Origin: Echinococcus granulosus
Taxonomy: Eukaryota; Platyhelminthes; Cestoda; Cyclophyllidea; Taeniidae
Assembly (NCBI RefSeq): GCF_000524195.1
Contig: NW_020170395.1
Span: 148,196-200,689, forward strand
Direction of reading: 5' to 3'
DNA: 52,494 nt
In this document: positions 25,301-38,094 of the stretch, one piece after another
How the letters are laid out: each line of letters begins with the position of its first letter
Position numbering within the stretch: position 1 is the stretch's first letter
Notes under the pieces: model-generated
The model's input: only the letters and a program-made list of their open reading frames with translations
The model's database searches: none
What the model was told of the DNA's origin: nothing
Program-made: the position numbers and the translations under genes

Positions 25301-28300
25301 TCACGTGCACCTAACGTCCCAGTTAACGGTGAAGACGCCGAAAACATATGCACACGCACATCATCCGTGATTCATTGCAGTACCAGTGTGTGAATGAGAA
25401 ATCGCCCCACCACATCAAGGTCGAAATAACTCTGCTTCGACTCAAACCGCCTGACCTCCCAGTGAGGTTTCAACGCGGGTCGGACCGCTCCAGCGCAGGT
25501 GGGATTGAGAAACAACCTCGTGTTTGGCATACTGAAGATCACAATAAATTAGGCGCACTTTTAAAGATAATTCGGTAGTATCTCTCAACAACCTTGAGTG
25601 GAATTGGTCTCGGGGATGGCGATGTCATTGAATTCGTCATCCCCCAGCTGTTTTCCATACAGATGTGCCCTTGAGACATAACTTCGCATAATTCCCTTTC
25701 GGTTATTGTGTATGCCAAGATCACCTTTCCAAATTCATTTGCCTAGTCCCTCCGTGTGAAAGTCGTCATGGTGTCACACACACCTATGACTACTTGAATG
25801 ACTTCAAGTTTGACCAAAAAGTGAAATCATGCTTTATCTAGTGACAATTTTAATCACTTCACGCCAAAACTCCCATTTTGCCTCCATTCCTTTGTTCTCT
25901 TCGTGCCAAACTGACCACGCTTTCAAGGACAAATTGGACAGTTAAGCCTAGATACAACTCGGAGTCATTACGGAACTCCAAGCTACTACTTGCTCCATAC
26001 GTTAGGGACAATTCGATGACTTTTCGGCTTCAAAGCAGTCAATCGAGTACCAAGTAAGGATTTTAACACACCGACAAGAGGGGCGGATGGATAACTACCA
26101 CCATGGCTGGGAGGAAGATTAGTCACCAAACTGGTGTGCGCTTGATGGCCGTGGCACACATTGTGGGGAAACTAGGTCATCAACGCCGTTGTAAGTGTGC
26201 GTCATAGGGACATGCCCACACGCACCACATCATCACGTCGCCGGCCGCAGCTGCCGCGCGGGTGCATATTAACACATGTTCTGACAAAGATGCGAAATGT
26301 GTACATAATGGGAACGAACCTGGCGAGCCACAATTGGGCGTTGGGGTAGGCGGTGCCGGGACCCGTAGGGCTCCACTTGATGGTGTAGATCTCTTTGGCA
26401 TGACCTTGCAGATCGTGGATGCACTGATCACTGTTCATGTCCCACACTTTCAGTGTCCGGTCATCCGAACACGAGGCCAGCAGTTCACCGTTGGGGTCCC
26501 ACTTAATCGCATTCACTTCGTTCTGGTGTGAGGATATAAGGTCAGTCACTTTCAGTCATAAACAGTTTGTTTCTTCCTATGACAACGCATTAAAAAGGCT
26601 CAGTTGTTAAGTTCACCATCGGTTGTTATGACTACGAGGAGAGAGGAGGAACTAATGACCTTGGTACGGAATGACCACATTATCATACAATGTACGTGCA
26701 CGCGTACTTGCTGCTGTCTACCATCGCCAAGACTGGAGGTATGCATACACGCACGCATCATAGGCACGCACAACGCGCGCGCACGCACGAACGTACACAA
26801 CGTACGCATACACAGACAGTCCAGCGTCTCTCCGCCTTCTCCTCCCACCCATCGGTAACTGAAAGCCCTATTAATAGGTATGCGTGGTCGATGAAGCCTG
26901 TCAACTCTAGGTCATGCACACTTCCTTCGGAGCCGATGCAACAACGCGTCACTGCTACTACTACTGTTCGCAGAAGACAGGGGAGAGGAGGCGCCGTGTG
27001 TCCACGCTCGCCATGACAACGAGGTAAAAGATGACACAACAGATCGAGTGATGGTTATCACTGTAAGGCGCACGACAGGGAGGCAAAAAGCGGAGGAATG
27101 GATGATAAACAAGCTCGATTATGCAGAGGCAAAACAATTCTCACGCTTCTAAAGGACTGCACTTGCAGAGAGGTACATACGTGTGAATGTAATTAAAGTG
27201 ATGCATCTCCACGCCGTGGCACATCAATCACGATTGGTTGCGCCACATTGAAATGAAAAGTGAACGAGAGCTAGTGTGTGCTAGCACAAAACAAACCGTC
27301 ACATACTGTGTTCTACAACTCTCCCCTCAACTGAAAATGGAATTTTGAAACAGTTGGGCGAAGGAGGATGGCCGCCATAAAGGCTAGTTGTTGGGTCCCA
27401 TTAACAGCATCAAAAACGCATTCTTTGTGCGGGTAGTTAACATCCCCTACCCGAAGAGGATAATAAGTTACTTCACTACCGAATAAATTTTTGTGGAGAA
27501 ATCTCACAGTGGTAATTTTTGCTCTCTCCACAAGCGCATAGTCAGTGTCAGTAATGACACACTCGCTCTCGCCTGGCTGTAACGCACTTTTACCTCGAAT
27601 TTCACGCAACAGATGGCGACGCATGCGTATGCGCTTGTTGCATTCCACAGGAGGGGGAGGAGAAGGCCTTGGAGGACTTTGGCCCATTAATCACTAGAGA
27701 AAAACAGGAGAGCAAGAAAAGAAGCGGCCTTGGAGAATATACGCGTGCGCAACGGCAACCGCTGTTGCATACAACCTTTTTGTTCTAGCGTGTTCTCCAC
27801 CAGCGTCAGATACATGTGACGCTCGGTTTTTCTACTGGAGCCCGCAAGGCAGAGTGTATGGCGTGTGGTCTTTAACAGATCATGAGAACTGGCTTTACCA
27901 AACTGTGTGATTTCAAAGCAAAAAAATTGACACAGGGAGTTTTTGATCCAAGGCAAATCGCACCTTTTAATTCTTGAGCAGGTGCTGAAGTGACCAGTTC
28001 GGTAGCGCAAATGGTGGCGTCAAATAAGAACGATACGTATGGACTCTAAGAGTCTGTTTTCTCTAGTACTCTGGTAGCTATTGCGTCAACTTGAACCAGA
28101 CGTGGGTATGGATGTAATTGACATTGAAACAGCGTGTTACCTTGATGGTCACGTACACAAGCAAGCCGCAGCCATGAATGCCCCGAAAATAGTGGAAAAC
28201 CACGACCTACTGCGTTGGGAGTTCAAAAGCCGAGAACCACTCATACGTTCGAAGCAGGCACGTATTCGCATCCACAGAAAGTAAAGCGCGGCTCAAAGAA

Positions 28301-31300
28301 AGCAGCTTCGACTAGGAGCATTTGCTAATGTCACATCCGGCTTTTTGTGTTCACTTTCACGTGAGCTGCAGACCCAGGTACGAACTTTCATAAATCACTC
28401 GCATACGCACACACTGTGCATGTAAAAAATAGCCGCACACACACACAAGATTGCACGTCGAAGCGCTGGAGGAAAAAAACAAGAGGCTGAAAACGAAGCG
28501 TCAAATACCACAGAACGATCGTTTAGACAGGAAAGTAGAAAAGGTGAGAATAATGCCATCTTACTCAACGGGAAGACGTTACATACAGGCTCAAGTGCAT
28601 AAAAGCAAAAAAATAAAACTGCAGTTTTTCCAGGAATAACTGACTTAGAGAATATCTTTGAGGTCACTATTTACTTCCCCTGCTGGGAAGGCAGGAACAA
28701 AGAGCCTGTGTGTGGGGGTGGGTGTCAATTCTTCCCTCCGGCTTTTCAAATGACAGGGCAGAGCGGAAGCGTATTGGCTTTTTTATTTACAAACGGCACG
28801 CTGGCAAGCTAACGAGCGGAAGGCGAGTGATAAAAATAGACCAACCGCCCACGCACACACACCAGGCTGTTCAAAGAGGCAGGTAGGCAGAAGGGTGTAT
28901 GAGTATACGGGCATGCGGCAAAATTAGATGCGTAGAGAACTCACCCCATGTCCTTTAAAGGTCTTTAGTGGGGTGTCAACCTTCAATTTGCACACGTAGA
29001 TGTAAGTATCGGTGGAGCACGAGGCAAAGGTGTCTGCCGACTTCCAATCGACGTCCAGAGTGGGTGCTTAAAAGTTGAAAATTACTTCAGAGTGCAGAAT
29101 AGGTAAATTTAAGTAATTATAAATGGGGAACTGGACGTACCCTGATGAAAGGCGAACTGTTGGACGATCTGGCCCGTCTGAGCCTCCCAGATAATTGTAG
29201 TCTACAAGGAAAAGTTGCGCGCATGAGTGGGGACCTTTCCTCTGTCGCGCAATCCAGTTGCTCCCAAGGTCACACATTGCAAAAGTTATGAGGACATCGT
29301 GCAATAAGCGACGAGTGTCAGTGATCTATTAAACCCTCCCATACACATGAGAAAGGAGATGCAGAAGCACAGGTAAATTAAGCCTACCTTATCGACTCCT
29401 GCAGTGAGAATGTAGTTGCCCTTCCGATTCCACTTGAGGGCAAATATAGGGCCTTTGTGCTGACCCAGAGTCTTTTGTAAATTCCCTACAAAAAGGTCAA
29501 ATAAGACTTTGGAGAGGGGCATTAAAATGGATCGAGCAGAGTGGGTTCCTCACAATCTCAATTAAGTAATCCAATGTTAAGTTACAACAGAAAGTCCACC
29601 TTAGACTTAAAAGCAAACCCAAACACGTCCTACCCATGCCTGACACTACGCCTGACCAAGGGCACAAACCAGTCTTACTTGCTCACTCAAATACTGGGCT
29701 ACTAATGACACTATGGGAATGTTTAGGGCGTTGATTATTCATCCCGCTAAAAAAAGAGGGGAAAGGACGAGAGGATTTGAGTGAGACGGTACGAGAAAAA
29801 GATGGGTCTAACCAGCACATGGACATCGATTGAAGGGTAGGGGAAAAGAGAGAAGGCGGAAAATGGGGCTGCAAGGCGATTGGAAGGGCAGATGCGCGCG
29901 CACGGACTAACGCTCTCGCCACCTCTCTCGAGCCCCTACAAGCAGCAGCAGTCAGCCACGTGTGCACACAGTGACGCGCAAACGCCTCCCCGCCGTGACG
30001 CAGCACACCGTGCCACGCCACGGTAAGGGCTCGCGGCAAACTGGTGCTGCGTACACGCCCACGGAGTAATGCTGTTCACTCAGGCACCCATCTACCCTAA
30101 AAACCCACACACCACTGACACCGACCACAGAGTTCATTACTACCAGGCTTCACCCCCGTCTGATGGCCCAGAGGGTAGAAATGAGAGCAGTAGCCAAGGC
30201 ACAGAATGAGATGTGGAGACCATAACTTGACACACTATGCCAACAGCAAAATTAGCAGAACCATGTCCTTCCAAGGAGGAGCGGGATGAAGAGTATCCAC
30301 GCAGATGGGAAAAAGGCAAAATAGAACAAATTACCCTCAGTGTCCCAAACTCGGGCATAGCCATCGTAGGAACCGGTTGCGAGGAAACTTCCATCAGACT
30401 ATAAAACCAGAAAATATGAAGTACGTTGAACAAATTAATTTGAGAGTAGCAGGAATTATTAATGAGGGATTTGATGATAGGTCGGGAACAAACTAGCTCT
30501 CAGTGGAAGTGTGCGATCCATCTTTCACTGAAGAATGTATTGACACGGTGAGACGAATGATAATATCCTATCCCTCAATCGAGTTACTGAGATCTCCCCA
30601 TTACTGATAGTGTGCAATAAACAAGATGTGCAAAAACCCCTGGGTGGAGTAGCGTACATTCCAGTCCAAGGAGGTGACATCCTTGGCGGAGAGGACAGAA
30701 TGGCCGTCACGACTGATGCAGTGCTTGAGGATGATAGGAGAACTGCGGAAATTCGTCGGCGATGTGTTCTCCAAATTCCATATGCGCGCTGTAGAGTCGC
30801 CGGAACTGGCAAAGGCATAAACACAAAAGTACATGCAGAGTGAACCCGAGGGGACCGAATTTTCCAACAAAACGAAGACAGAGGTGTAGTCTACACAAAA
30901 TACGATGGCAGTGGGAGTGCCAGCGGCAGCGGTCAAACATCGCCTTGGTCGCACATTCTAAATGTGCTTGCAGAAAAAAAATTCTGAATTGATTCAAAGC
31001 ACACAAAGTGAGTGGAGTGACTTCGCAACTCAGAAAGGTCCTTTATTTCCAACGTAAAAGACAGTAGAAATTTGAACAAAGTGAATGGAACAAAGTGATT
31101 TACGTGAAGTTCCCAGGCAGGTAGCAGGATAAACGCAGTACAAATGCACACGCGAGTGTGCACGCGTGACTGCTGACTGTGGATGCAATGACGCAAGGCA
31201 GCCGCAGCGCACAATAAAAAGGTGTCCAGCGGAAACAGATCGGCAGCCATACATGGTGCGCGCACACATACGCACTCATGGAATAGGAGGAACAGGGGCA

Positions 31301-33481
31301 TCTCCCTTTCTCTACATGTTTACGCTCGTGTATTTTTGTAGAAGCAAAAAGTGGTCAGCAGTAGCTGAGGTATCTACTACACAACTACGAGCGCAGCCCT
31401 ATTCAAAGGAGCTTCAAGCAACTCGACTAATAATGGAGGATGCAAGTAAGCTAAATACAGACGAAATCACGAACCACCTATTTCGATCATATTTTTCATG
31501 GAAGAGAACACATAAGCGCACTGGGAGTGGGATTCTCACAGACAGCTGGTGCTGTTTCAGACAGTGGATCCATGACCAAGAATAATTAATGACAAGCGGC
31601 AGAACGCATTTATGCAAGTGTAAATAATTCCCATTGGGGGACCGTAACCGCGCGGCTGTCAGAACAGCCACACGCTTACACGCAGGCAAGATGGGCACAT
31701 GACACGTGTTAAACGACACCGCAATATTTCTTTACTACGGGATTTTTCAGATAAATCAGAAGGCTATAAAACGAGCAGTTTGGATCTGAGCATCGCGTGC
31801 ACACAGAGCCAGTCACAAAACACGAGCTAATGGGGGAGTTCATTAAGGCCTAGCGGCACTGAGGCCGCGTCGAAAAACATGCAAGGCTCAGCATGCTAGA
31901 AGGGTGGAGCTTGGTGAAAAACAAGCATGTTTTGACAAGTCTGGGTAGAGTGCGTTCGCGCCAGTTTTTAGGATCTACAAGACCTACTACAGAGTTAATA
32001 GTTCACTCGCATAAAGGTGGAAAGTTGTTCGAACCCCGAACAGGCAATTTTAATTTATCTTAAGTGCAAGAAGTAATGGGTTCCTAGGAAAACTATCTAC
32101 ATGTTAGAGTGACAATGAAGAATGGGAATTATGAGAATGCAAACTCACCCAGACGCTAGCATGTCCGTACGAGGATTCCATGCGCAAATAAAGACCTCCG
32201 AAGTATGACCACGGAGAACGGTGATTCGGTCTTGAGGAATGAGACCGGGATCCGGGGAATGAGCGGAGGCGTTTGGAGGTGGTGCCGCCGGTTGGCCTAC
32301 TGGTGGCTGGTGGGGAATTCTGTCCACCTCCATGCTCGTTATTCCTGTGTCTCCGCTCGGGCGGTAGTGATTGACTACATTACAATTTCCAACGGGAAAA
32401 CATAAAGAGCAGCGCCGCTGATGTAAAGGTGAAGAACATTACTCAAACAGTTCAGCTCTCATATTGGGAATATAAAACAATGAATGGTTTTATAGCCTTC
32501 CAGCACATTAAAAGTACCTAGCCACAATCCAAGACATGCCTCAATCAGATATCCAAGCAATTCTACAAAAAGCGGTAGAAAGGGAAGTGGTGAGTGACAG
32601 GAAACAGGAGCCTGTGACCTCATGTGGTTGACTATCAGCTATTGATTATCAGTTCTCTGACGACAAGAATCTAGCAATACTAACGTACCGTGGCCATTAT
32701 CGCCATTGGTGTGCATCGGAGGGAGCAGGACCGAATTAGAGACAGGGTGGCCGGAAAGAGCATCCTGTGAGGAGACGAAACTCTTGTTTGGCAAGCGTAG
32801 ATGTCCCGTGTTGAGGGGGCTACCGGAGTTGAATCCACTCGTGGAGGGAGGAGACACCGCAGTAACAGCTGACGGGGGCAGATGCGGTTGCTGTTGTTGC
32901 TGCTGCGTAGAAACTGACGCGGCAGCGAGGTTATTGGGTAAGAGGATGCCACCAGGATTAATGCAATGCTGTCCACCGCCACTGCCTTCACTGTCCATCG
33001 GAGTAGGTGTATTTACAGAATCAGAAGTAGTGGGAGGGAGGTGGGAATTGTAGCCGTCGCCACCACCAGAAGTGGCTATGGAATTAGATGCGCTGTTGTA
33101 CTGCTGCGATTGTTGTAGTTGACCGGTTGAAGGGTTGGAGGCAGTGGGACCAGAGGGATGGTGTTGCTGATGCTGCTGTTGTTGCTGTTGCTTCAATGAA
33201 CTTTTTCGTTTTTCGATCACATCGGGAACAACAGCGTCGATAAGGGAAAGGGACTCGACTACGCGCTCACTGCCATCTTCGCCAATGCTGATTTCTGCCT
33301 CCGTGTATTGTAAACCCTTCTGAATCAAGCTTAAGAGCGAACCCGGAGGAACTAAGGAACCATCCACGTTCGATTGACTGATTTCACTTTCTAATCCAAA
33401 AAGGTACGCAGAATGGCAATAACCCGCTTCCTGCAGGTATCTATAAATGAGGAAGTTAACCTCATCCGACGTAAAGGTCAT
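22389..33481 (-). CDS. TBL1XR1: TBL1/TBL1XR1-type F-box-like WD-repeat protein
   Basis: Subunit of the nuclear NCoR/SMRT-HDAC3 co-repressor complex, acting as an exchange factor that recruits the ubiquitin machinery. Exons in transcript order: 33481-32689, 32374-32149, 30805-30658, 30398-30335, 29485-29388, 29201-29141, 29066-28945, 26522-26320, 24482-24317, 22665-22564, 22415-22389; 2010 nt, 669 aa. Residues 5-37 form a LisH domain (SSDEVNFL-like start [17 protein letters not shown]), followed by the F-box-like segment ([20 protein letters not shown]). A Gln/His-rich tract lies at about 98-107 and the low-complexity linker is much longer than in vertebrates. WD repeats follow, with motifs [75 protein letters not shown] and FEVCWN. 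The last exon has only nine codons and supplies VVVLDLRR and stop. TBL1X, TBL1Y and TBL1XR1 cannot be told apart here. Long introns make this the least compact gene in the window. Confidence 0.96.
22666..24316 (-). other. TBL1 intron with CA repeat
   Basis: Intron between the last two long coding exons. It contains a CA run at about 22835-22855 and no recognisable coding sequence on either strand. Confidence 0.6.
22835..22855. repeat. (AC)n microsatellite
   Basis: About ten AC units in a row inside a TBL1 intron. Neighbouring sequence (22800-22880) is also rich in CA and GT steps. Confidence 0.85.
24483..26319 (-). other. TBL1 intron
   Basis: Intron of 1837 nt with no recognisable gene on either strand. 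It is rich in CAC/CGC stretches but shows no clear tandem structure. Confidence 0.6.
26523..28944 (-). other. Largest TBL1 intron
   Basis: Intron of 2422 nt. It contains CG/CA alternations near 26750-26810 and an unsupported minus-strand open frame of 124 codons at 27313-27687. No known domain is visible. Confidence 0.6.
30806..32148 (-). other. TBL1 intron
   Basis: Intron of 1343 nt between exons 2 and 3 of TBL1. I see only short, unrecognisable frames and no clear repeat. Confidence 0.55.
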
Positions 33482-33521
33482 CCCCCCTCGATTGCTTGCT
33501 TTATTTAAAAAATATATCGAT

Positions 33522-33524
33522 CTG
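33522..33524 (-). promoter_or_regulatory. Acceptor-like CAG upstream of the TBL1 start codon
   Basis: On the minus strand a pyrimidine-rich stretch ends in TTTTCAG, 40 nt before the ATG at 33481. The frame stays open upstream of the site, so position alone does not prove the start. The ATG was chosen because the LisH domain begins five residues later, as in vertebrate homologues. The site could serve a 5' UTR intron or spliced-leader addition. Confidence 0.4.
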
Positions 33525-35242
33525 AAAACGAAGAAGAACGCCACGATGATAGCAGAAAGTATAAAGCTATTTGTTCTAAAACGAGAACAACCAACCATGC
33601 CGAAAAAAGCCAAGGAATGAGAAGAAAGAGATTCCAAACCCCTACTTACCACGTTATACATAAAGGAAAGCATGCTATCCCCAGAGGCAAATAATGGGTG
33701 CGTGAATGCCGCAAAATAGTGATCTCAGATCACAATAGAAGAAGCCAACAAATTAATTTGGTAGACAGTATGCTATAAACAAAATGGCTCTAAAACCCTT
33801 GCCGTCAAACGAGTCACCGGTTCTCTGATATTTTCGAAAACGAACAAAAAAGAGGTCCCATTCAAAGCAGAAATCTAGGTTACAATCAAGCTGAAAATCA
33901 TCAATCCAAATGAGATCCTGATTTTAAATATGGAGCATTTTCACAACCCGGTAAATCAACGAAGAGAACAAAGATAAGGTGGAAAATCTGGCGAGAATGG
34001 GTGCAAATAAACTGCTTGGTACCAGAAAAAAAACACGACAAAGAGGCATTTTCTTCAAAACAATGGGGAAAGGGGTGATACCATGCACGAAATACGGCGA
34101 TTACATAAAATTTTGAAAAATTACCCAATTTACCACTTAACACAAACGAGTCAAATTCCCCACACACACGGTTAAAACAAAGTGGTTCAGCTTGCGCATT
34201 TTGTACTAATAAGATTTTAGAGAATTTTAAAAATGAAACATCAATTAATATTTCTTTAAACTTTAAATTTTCATACAAACAATTAACTGCTGCATTAATT
34301 GGTTCTATATGTCCATGCTGCATATTTTCTAAAGCGATTTTATGTAAAATGAGGCTATTTTATCTAATTGCTTGCCATTGATGCATATACTACTAGGTCT
34401 TTAAAGTAGATTTGCCATGTGCAGTTTATAAAATTTTATGTACCCCGGTCATCTTTTTCTCCTGCTTCTTCACTAGCATTGTCAAATAGCTTATCCCTGA
34501 TGTAGAAATTTATAACTTTGTATACATCTGCACCTGCCCATTTATCAACTTATCTTCCAAATGTATGAGGTTAAGAATGGTTTATTCCACTGCACATAGA
34601 TTAGCGCCGGAAAGTTTGGCGATCGATTTTAAAATGTTGATACTACTAAATGGGTAGCCGTATAGCTCAGTAACCGAGATTCGAGCAGTCCTAACGACCC
34701 AAGCCATCAAAAAAAAATAAATCGTAGGCTAGTGGACTGGAAGTGATGGTTCGTGCTAATTACTCTTTTCCAACCGGGTACAATGTGATTCTGATATCAA
34801 GTGCAGAAATAACTCCCAAGTCCCTTTTAAAGCAATCAACGCCAAGGACACTTGAATATTGTACACATTCCTCCTGAATGGTACCGAAAATTCTCACAGG
34901 TCTTACCGAAGTGTGGTGACAAACCAAACACGTGCATCAATCCTATTTATTTTGGTAGGCGCTTATAGCGCAAGTAAAAAACTCATAACAACTAAACAAC
35001 TTTAGACTTTACGGTGGGGTTTGTAGAGCAGATATCAATCTTTCCAATCAGGAGAATCTTAGTTATTGTGTGGACTAATTGGTCATCCTTGAAAAACGGA
35101 AAGTGCTAGGAGTAAAGAACCATCAATGGACATGGATAATCAGCTTTCTCCCTTTGCATGCTTCATTCGCACGTGTACGAAAATGGCAGTAAATCTCGCT
35201 ATTCCAAAAAGGAAAATGAAGAAACCTATGCTCGTGCTATCA
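33525..35242. other. Spacer between TBL1 and the B-box gene
   Basis: AT-rich DNA holding the possible exon at 34138-34323. Near 34660-34710 a TAGCTCAGT box and a GATTCGA box resemble tRNA A and B boxes, but they are too close together for a working tRNA gene. Nothing else is recognisable. Confidence 0.4.
34138..34323 (-). CDS. Possible coding exon of unknown function
   Basis: A minus-strand open frame of 140 codons (34323 down to 33901) runs through AT-rich DNA where stops should be frequent. The first 62 codons, up to a possible GTAATT donor just below 34138, have a protein-like composition (for example ENLKFKEILIDVSFL). The remainder is richer in Phe, His and Cys and looks like intron. A TTTAG acceptor-like site lies a few bases above the first ATG, so this could be an internal exon. 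I do not recognise the family, and no partner exon could be placed between TBL1 and the B-box gene. Confidence 0.25.
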
Positions 35243-35248
35243 TTTATT
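35243..35248 (-). terminator. Polyadenylation signal of the B-box gene
   Basis: AATAAA on the minus strand directly follows the TAA stop codon (35249-35251). The 3' UTR would be only some 20-30 nt. The assignment is by motif and place. Confidence 0.5.
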
Positions 35249-38094
35249 TTAAGATTTTCGTGAATAACAAGCGCCGCCTGACTTGACATTGTATCCACTA
35301 TTCTTGTCACTATCACCATCGCCCTCGGTTTCAGGAAGATCCCTCAAGTATTCCCGGATCACATCGAGAGTCCTTTGTGCGTCGATCTCCTCCTCTATAT
35401 CCGCAAGGCACCATTCGTCCTTACCCACATCAAAAGGACTTTGATCCTCTTAAGCAAAAAAAAATTCAATTTTAGACATAAACAGATCCCATAAGTCGCA
35501 TCTTTAACACTTTGGCCAACCAAAGAATGTACTATACTGACTTCCTTATTCCTGTTCCTAATAAAAATGGTTTATGTTGAAAGCTAGGTGAGGGTACATG
35601 TTAAAGGTTTACAGTATGGAGCGTATAATTTTACTCAAGTCCCAATTAAGTAAACTGAAGTTAAGCGAATTTGGAGAATGCATGGTTTTGTTTCGAACGA
35701 ACCGAAAACAAGGTGTTGCCCAATTAGACAGCAATCTCTTAAGAAGGGCAGATATGTAAACTACTTAGCAAATTCATCAGCTAAAAACAGCTATTGAACT
35801 TTATGTCCATCAACAGATACTGATCATCAAGACGATGAGGGTGGCGATTATACTTGCTCCCTTGGTTAACCTCGCATCATATCCGTGATCCACGGATATC
35901 ACCATAAAAAAGAGGTGGTTAAACAAGCGGATGAAGGTTTGGATATTGGAATACCTTTACAATAGGGTGAAGTAAATACCGTAAGAAACTGGAAGCCAGG
36001 TAGGGAAAACGACTTGCTGCCCTAATTGTAAACATCGCCAATACGACAACGAACTGAAGCTCTTTTCGGGAGATCGTGATTCGTGGCAGATGAAAATTAC
36101 ACGTGCCCATTTATTAAGTACATCGATTGCCTACATGACCCACCCCTGAAACTCAAAAAAAATGTTTGAAAGGTTCTGCTATTGTGAAAGGTTTAGAAAC
36201 TAACCGAAAACATTCGGGCCGATTCTTCTAATATAATATTATTAAGCAGGCCCAGGGCTATTTGAGTACCTGGCCTCTATCATATAACAACCCAAATGAA
36301 AAAAGTGGGTAAAAATACAAAAGATACGTCTGAGTTATTCTAGTCTCACCCTTTGCTGAAGTTTGCTTGGTATTTTGCAGAATTTTGTCCTCTGTTAACC
36401 TAGAAAATGTTAGACGGTAGAAAATCACGGTTTTAATAATTTAAACATGGATTACTAATGCAGGATAATCACGCATGTTGTGCGTGCAAATATATACGCT
36501 CTGGTCATTTAAAATGAACGAATCAATGAAAGAAAAGAGTGATAATAATGAATAAAGTGAAAAACAAATAAAATCAAGCCCTTAAAACTCTATGCATCAT
36601 TTAAACGTCTCAAAAGTCATTCAAAACGTAGTTACATACTCATTTGCACCATGGAAGGGTTTAACTACAGGTAGGCAGTTTGAGTCAGAATTACAAGAAG
36701 AAAGAATTTGATCCCCGGATATTTGAGATAGCCGATAGAGCGTCTCCAAGTCTGGCTCGTCTTGCATCTTCCAGTCCTCCTTGGTTTCTAAACAAAATAC
36801 CCTGGTAGCACTGCTAGATTAGTTACACAAAGCACCGAATTAACAAAGAACTCACCCTTTGCAGACTCGATTAACTCATCTGTGGCATCACATTCAATTT
36901 GACTTTCAGGTTTCACCTTGGGAAAGAGTTCATCTCGTCTACTCTTTTGTAAGAGTAATTTCTCTCCGTAAGACATGGAGGGCGTAAAGGTGAAATCTCC
37001 TGCAGTTAAGCATGGCTTTGTGCAAGAGCGAGGTTCTGTGCCTATGGAACTGGAATTTTTTGGGGTTCCATGACGATGATCAACACTTTTTTCCTTGACT
37101 TCTGCAACTGTCTCTGCCTTAATAAGGCACACATGCGGAAGAGCGATAAGCATAGACAATTTTCCAATTTAATTATAGTTACAAAATTTGTTATATGTGA
37201 AGAAGAACTTACTTAGAATAAAGAAAAACGTTAATAAGTTGGACTCTTCAGCTCACAAACAGACTTCTATGCCAAATGCAAAACCTTAACTTTATAAGAC
37301 AATTTTTGCTTAGCTGCTTGGCAAAATTCCGTGTAGATTCTCACCACAATGTAACACCCTTTTATATGTTTAAAAATGATTTAAGTAGGTTCAAAATTAC
37401 TTACTGAATACCTCTGAAGAGAGTCTGCTTGAACGCCTCCAGAAGACGTTAAAAAGTTAGGTAGATCTTTATTCGATTTATTCAAAGGATTCTGACCATT
37501 TTTGGTCATCTATATTTACAAACACCTCTAAATACAAAACCTACGGCGAGCATTACTGAGTGATGCTTTGCTAAAGCACCTTTCATATGAAAACGCGAGA
37601 AGCATTTGGCGCAAAATTTCTCCCCACACTCTTGGCAAAACTACCACACTTACGAAGTGAAATAAATACCATGGAAGCAGCCACTTCTTCACATTGTCCA
37701 CATGACCCTGCAGAGGTAGCCGATGCTTGGCATTCATCTAACCTCTTTGGTACATCATTGTTTGCGCCTTCTAAACGCGTTAAGAGTAGGAATGTTCCTA
37801 CCACTTGGGCGCATTGCTAATATTTTTATTTTAGAGAGGTTTTTAACCTAAAATCCAAAATAAACGAATAAAATTACATCAAACACAATTGAATTATTTG
37901 TTCTGTTGCGGTATTTGGTTAATTTACTTGACTCCCAATGCAAGTCTTTGCTAAAATGGTAAAATTTCAAAAGAAATTAGCTACCACATCTCTCTGTGGC
38001 GAGCAGCTGACGCTTTAAATTTTTCGAGCATCTGGGCCAATTGTTCTGTCTCTTGTTCTATCTTACTCCCATTGACCTGTTTTGACTTCCTCAT
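35249..38094 (-). CDS. B-box zinc-finger protein, ZBBX-like
   Basis: Nine exons in transcript order: 38094-37985, 37950-37928, 37770-37670, 37640-37545, 37491-37405, 37117-36856, 36787-36640, 36399-36350, 35448-35249; 1077 nt, 358 aa, every phase matching. Residues 1-45 are charged and probably helical. Residues 68-104 form a single B-box (C-x2-C-x8-C-x2-C-x4-C-x2-C-x4-H-x7-H, with CGQC, CQEC, CAKC and GALAKH). The rest is hydrophilic, without a recognised domain, and ends in an acidic, Glu/Asp-rich segment. A single B-box with no RING or SPRY domain and a short helical lead resembles vertebrate ZBBX; that family name is tentative and the function is unknown. The protein is less than half the length I recall for human ZBBX. 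Oddities: a 23-nt micro-exon (37928-37950) and introns of 34, 29 and 53 nt. The 29-nt intron falls inside the zinc-binding domain and must be removed to complete it. Confidence 0.75.

Noticed and set aside
27313..27687. Minus-strand open frame of 124 codons inside the largest TBL1 intron
   Set aside because: No domain is recognised, and splice phases of the flanking TBL1 exons fit without it. Kept only as a possible chance frame.
32680..33053. Overlapping open frames on both strands opposite the Gln-rich TBL1 exon
   Set aside because: Shadow frames of low-complexity CAG/CAC-rich coding sequence.
34660..34710. tRNA-like boxes (TAGCTCAGT and GATTCGA)
   Set aside because: The spacing between the boxes is far too short and no acceptor stem or cloverleaf can be drawn.
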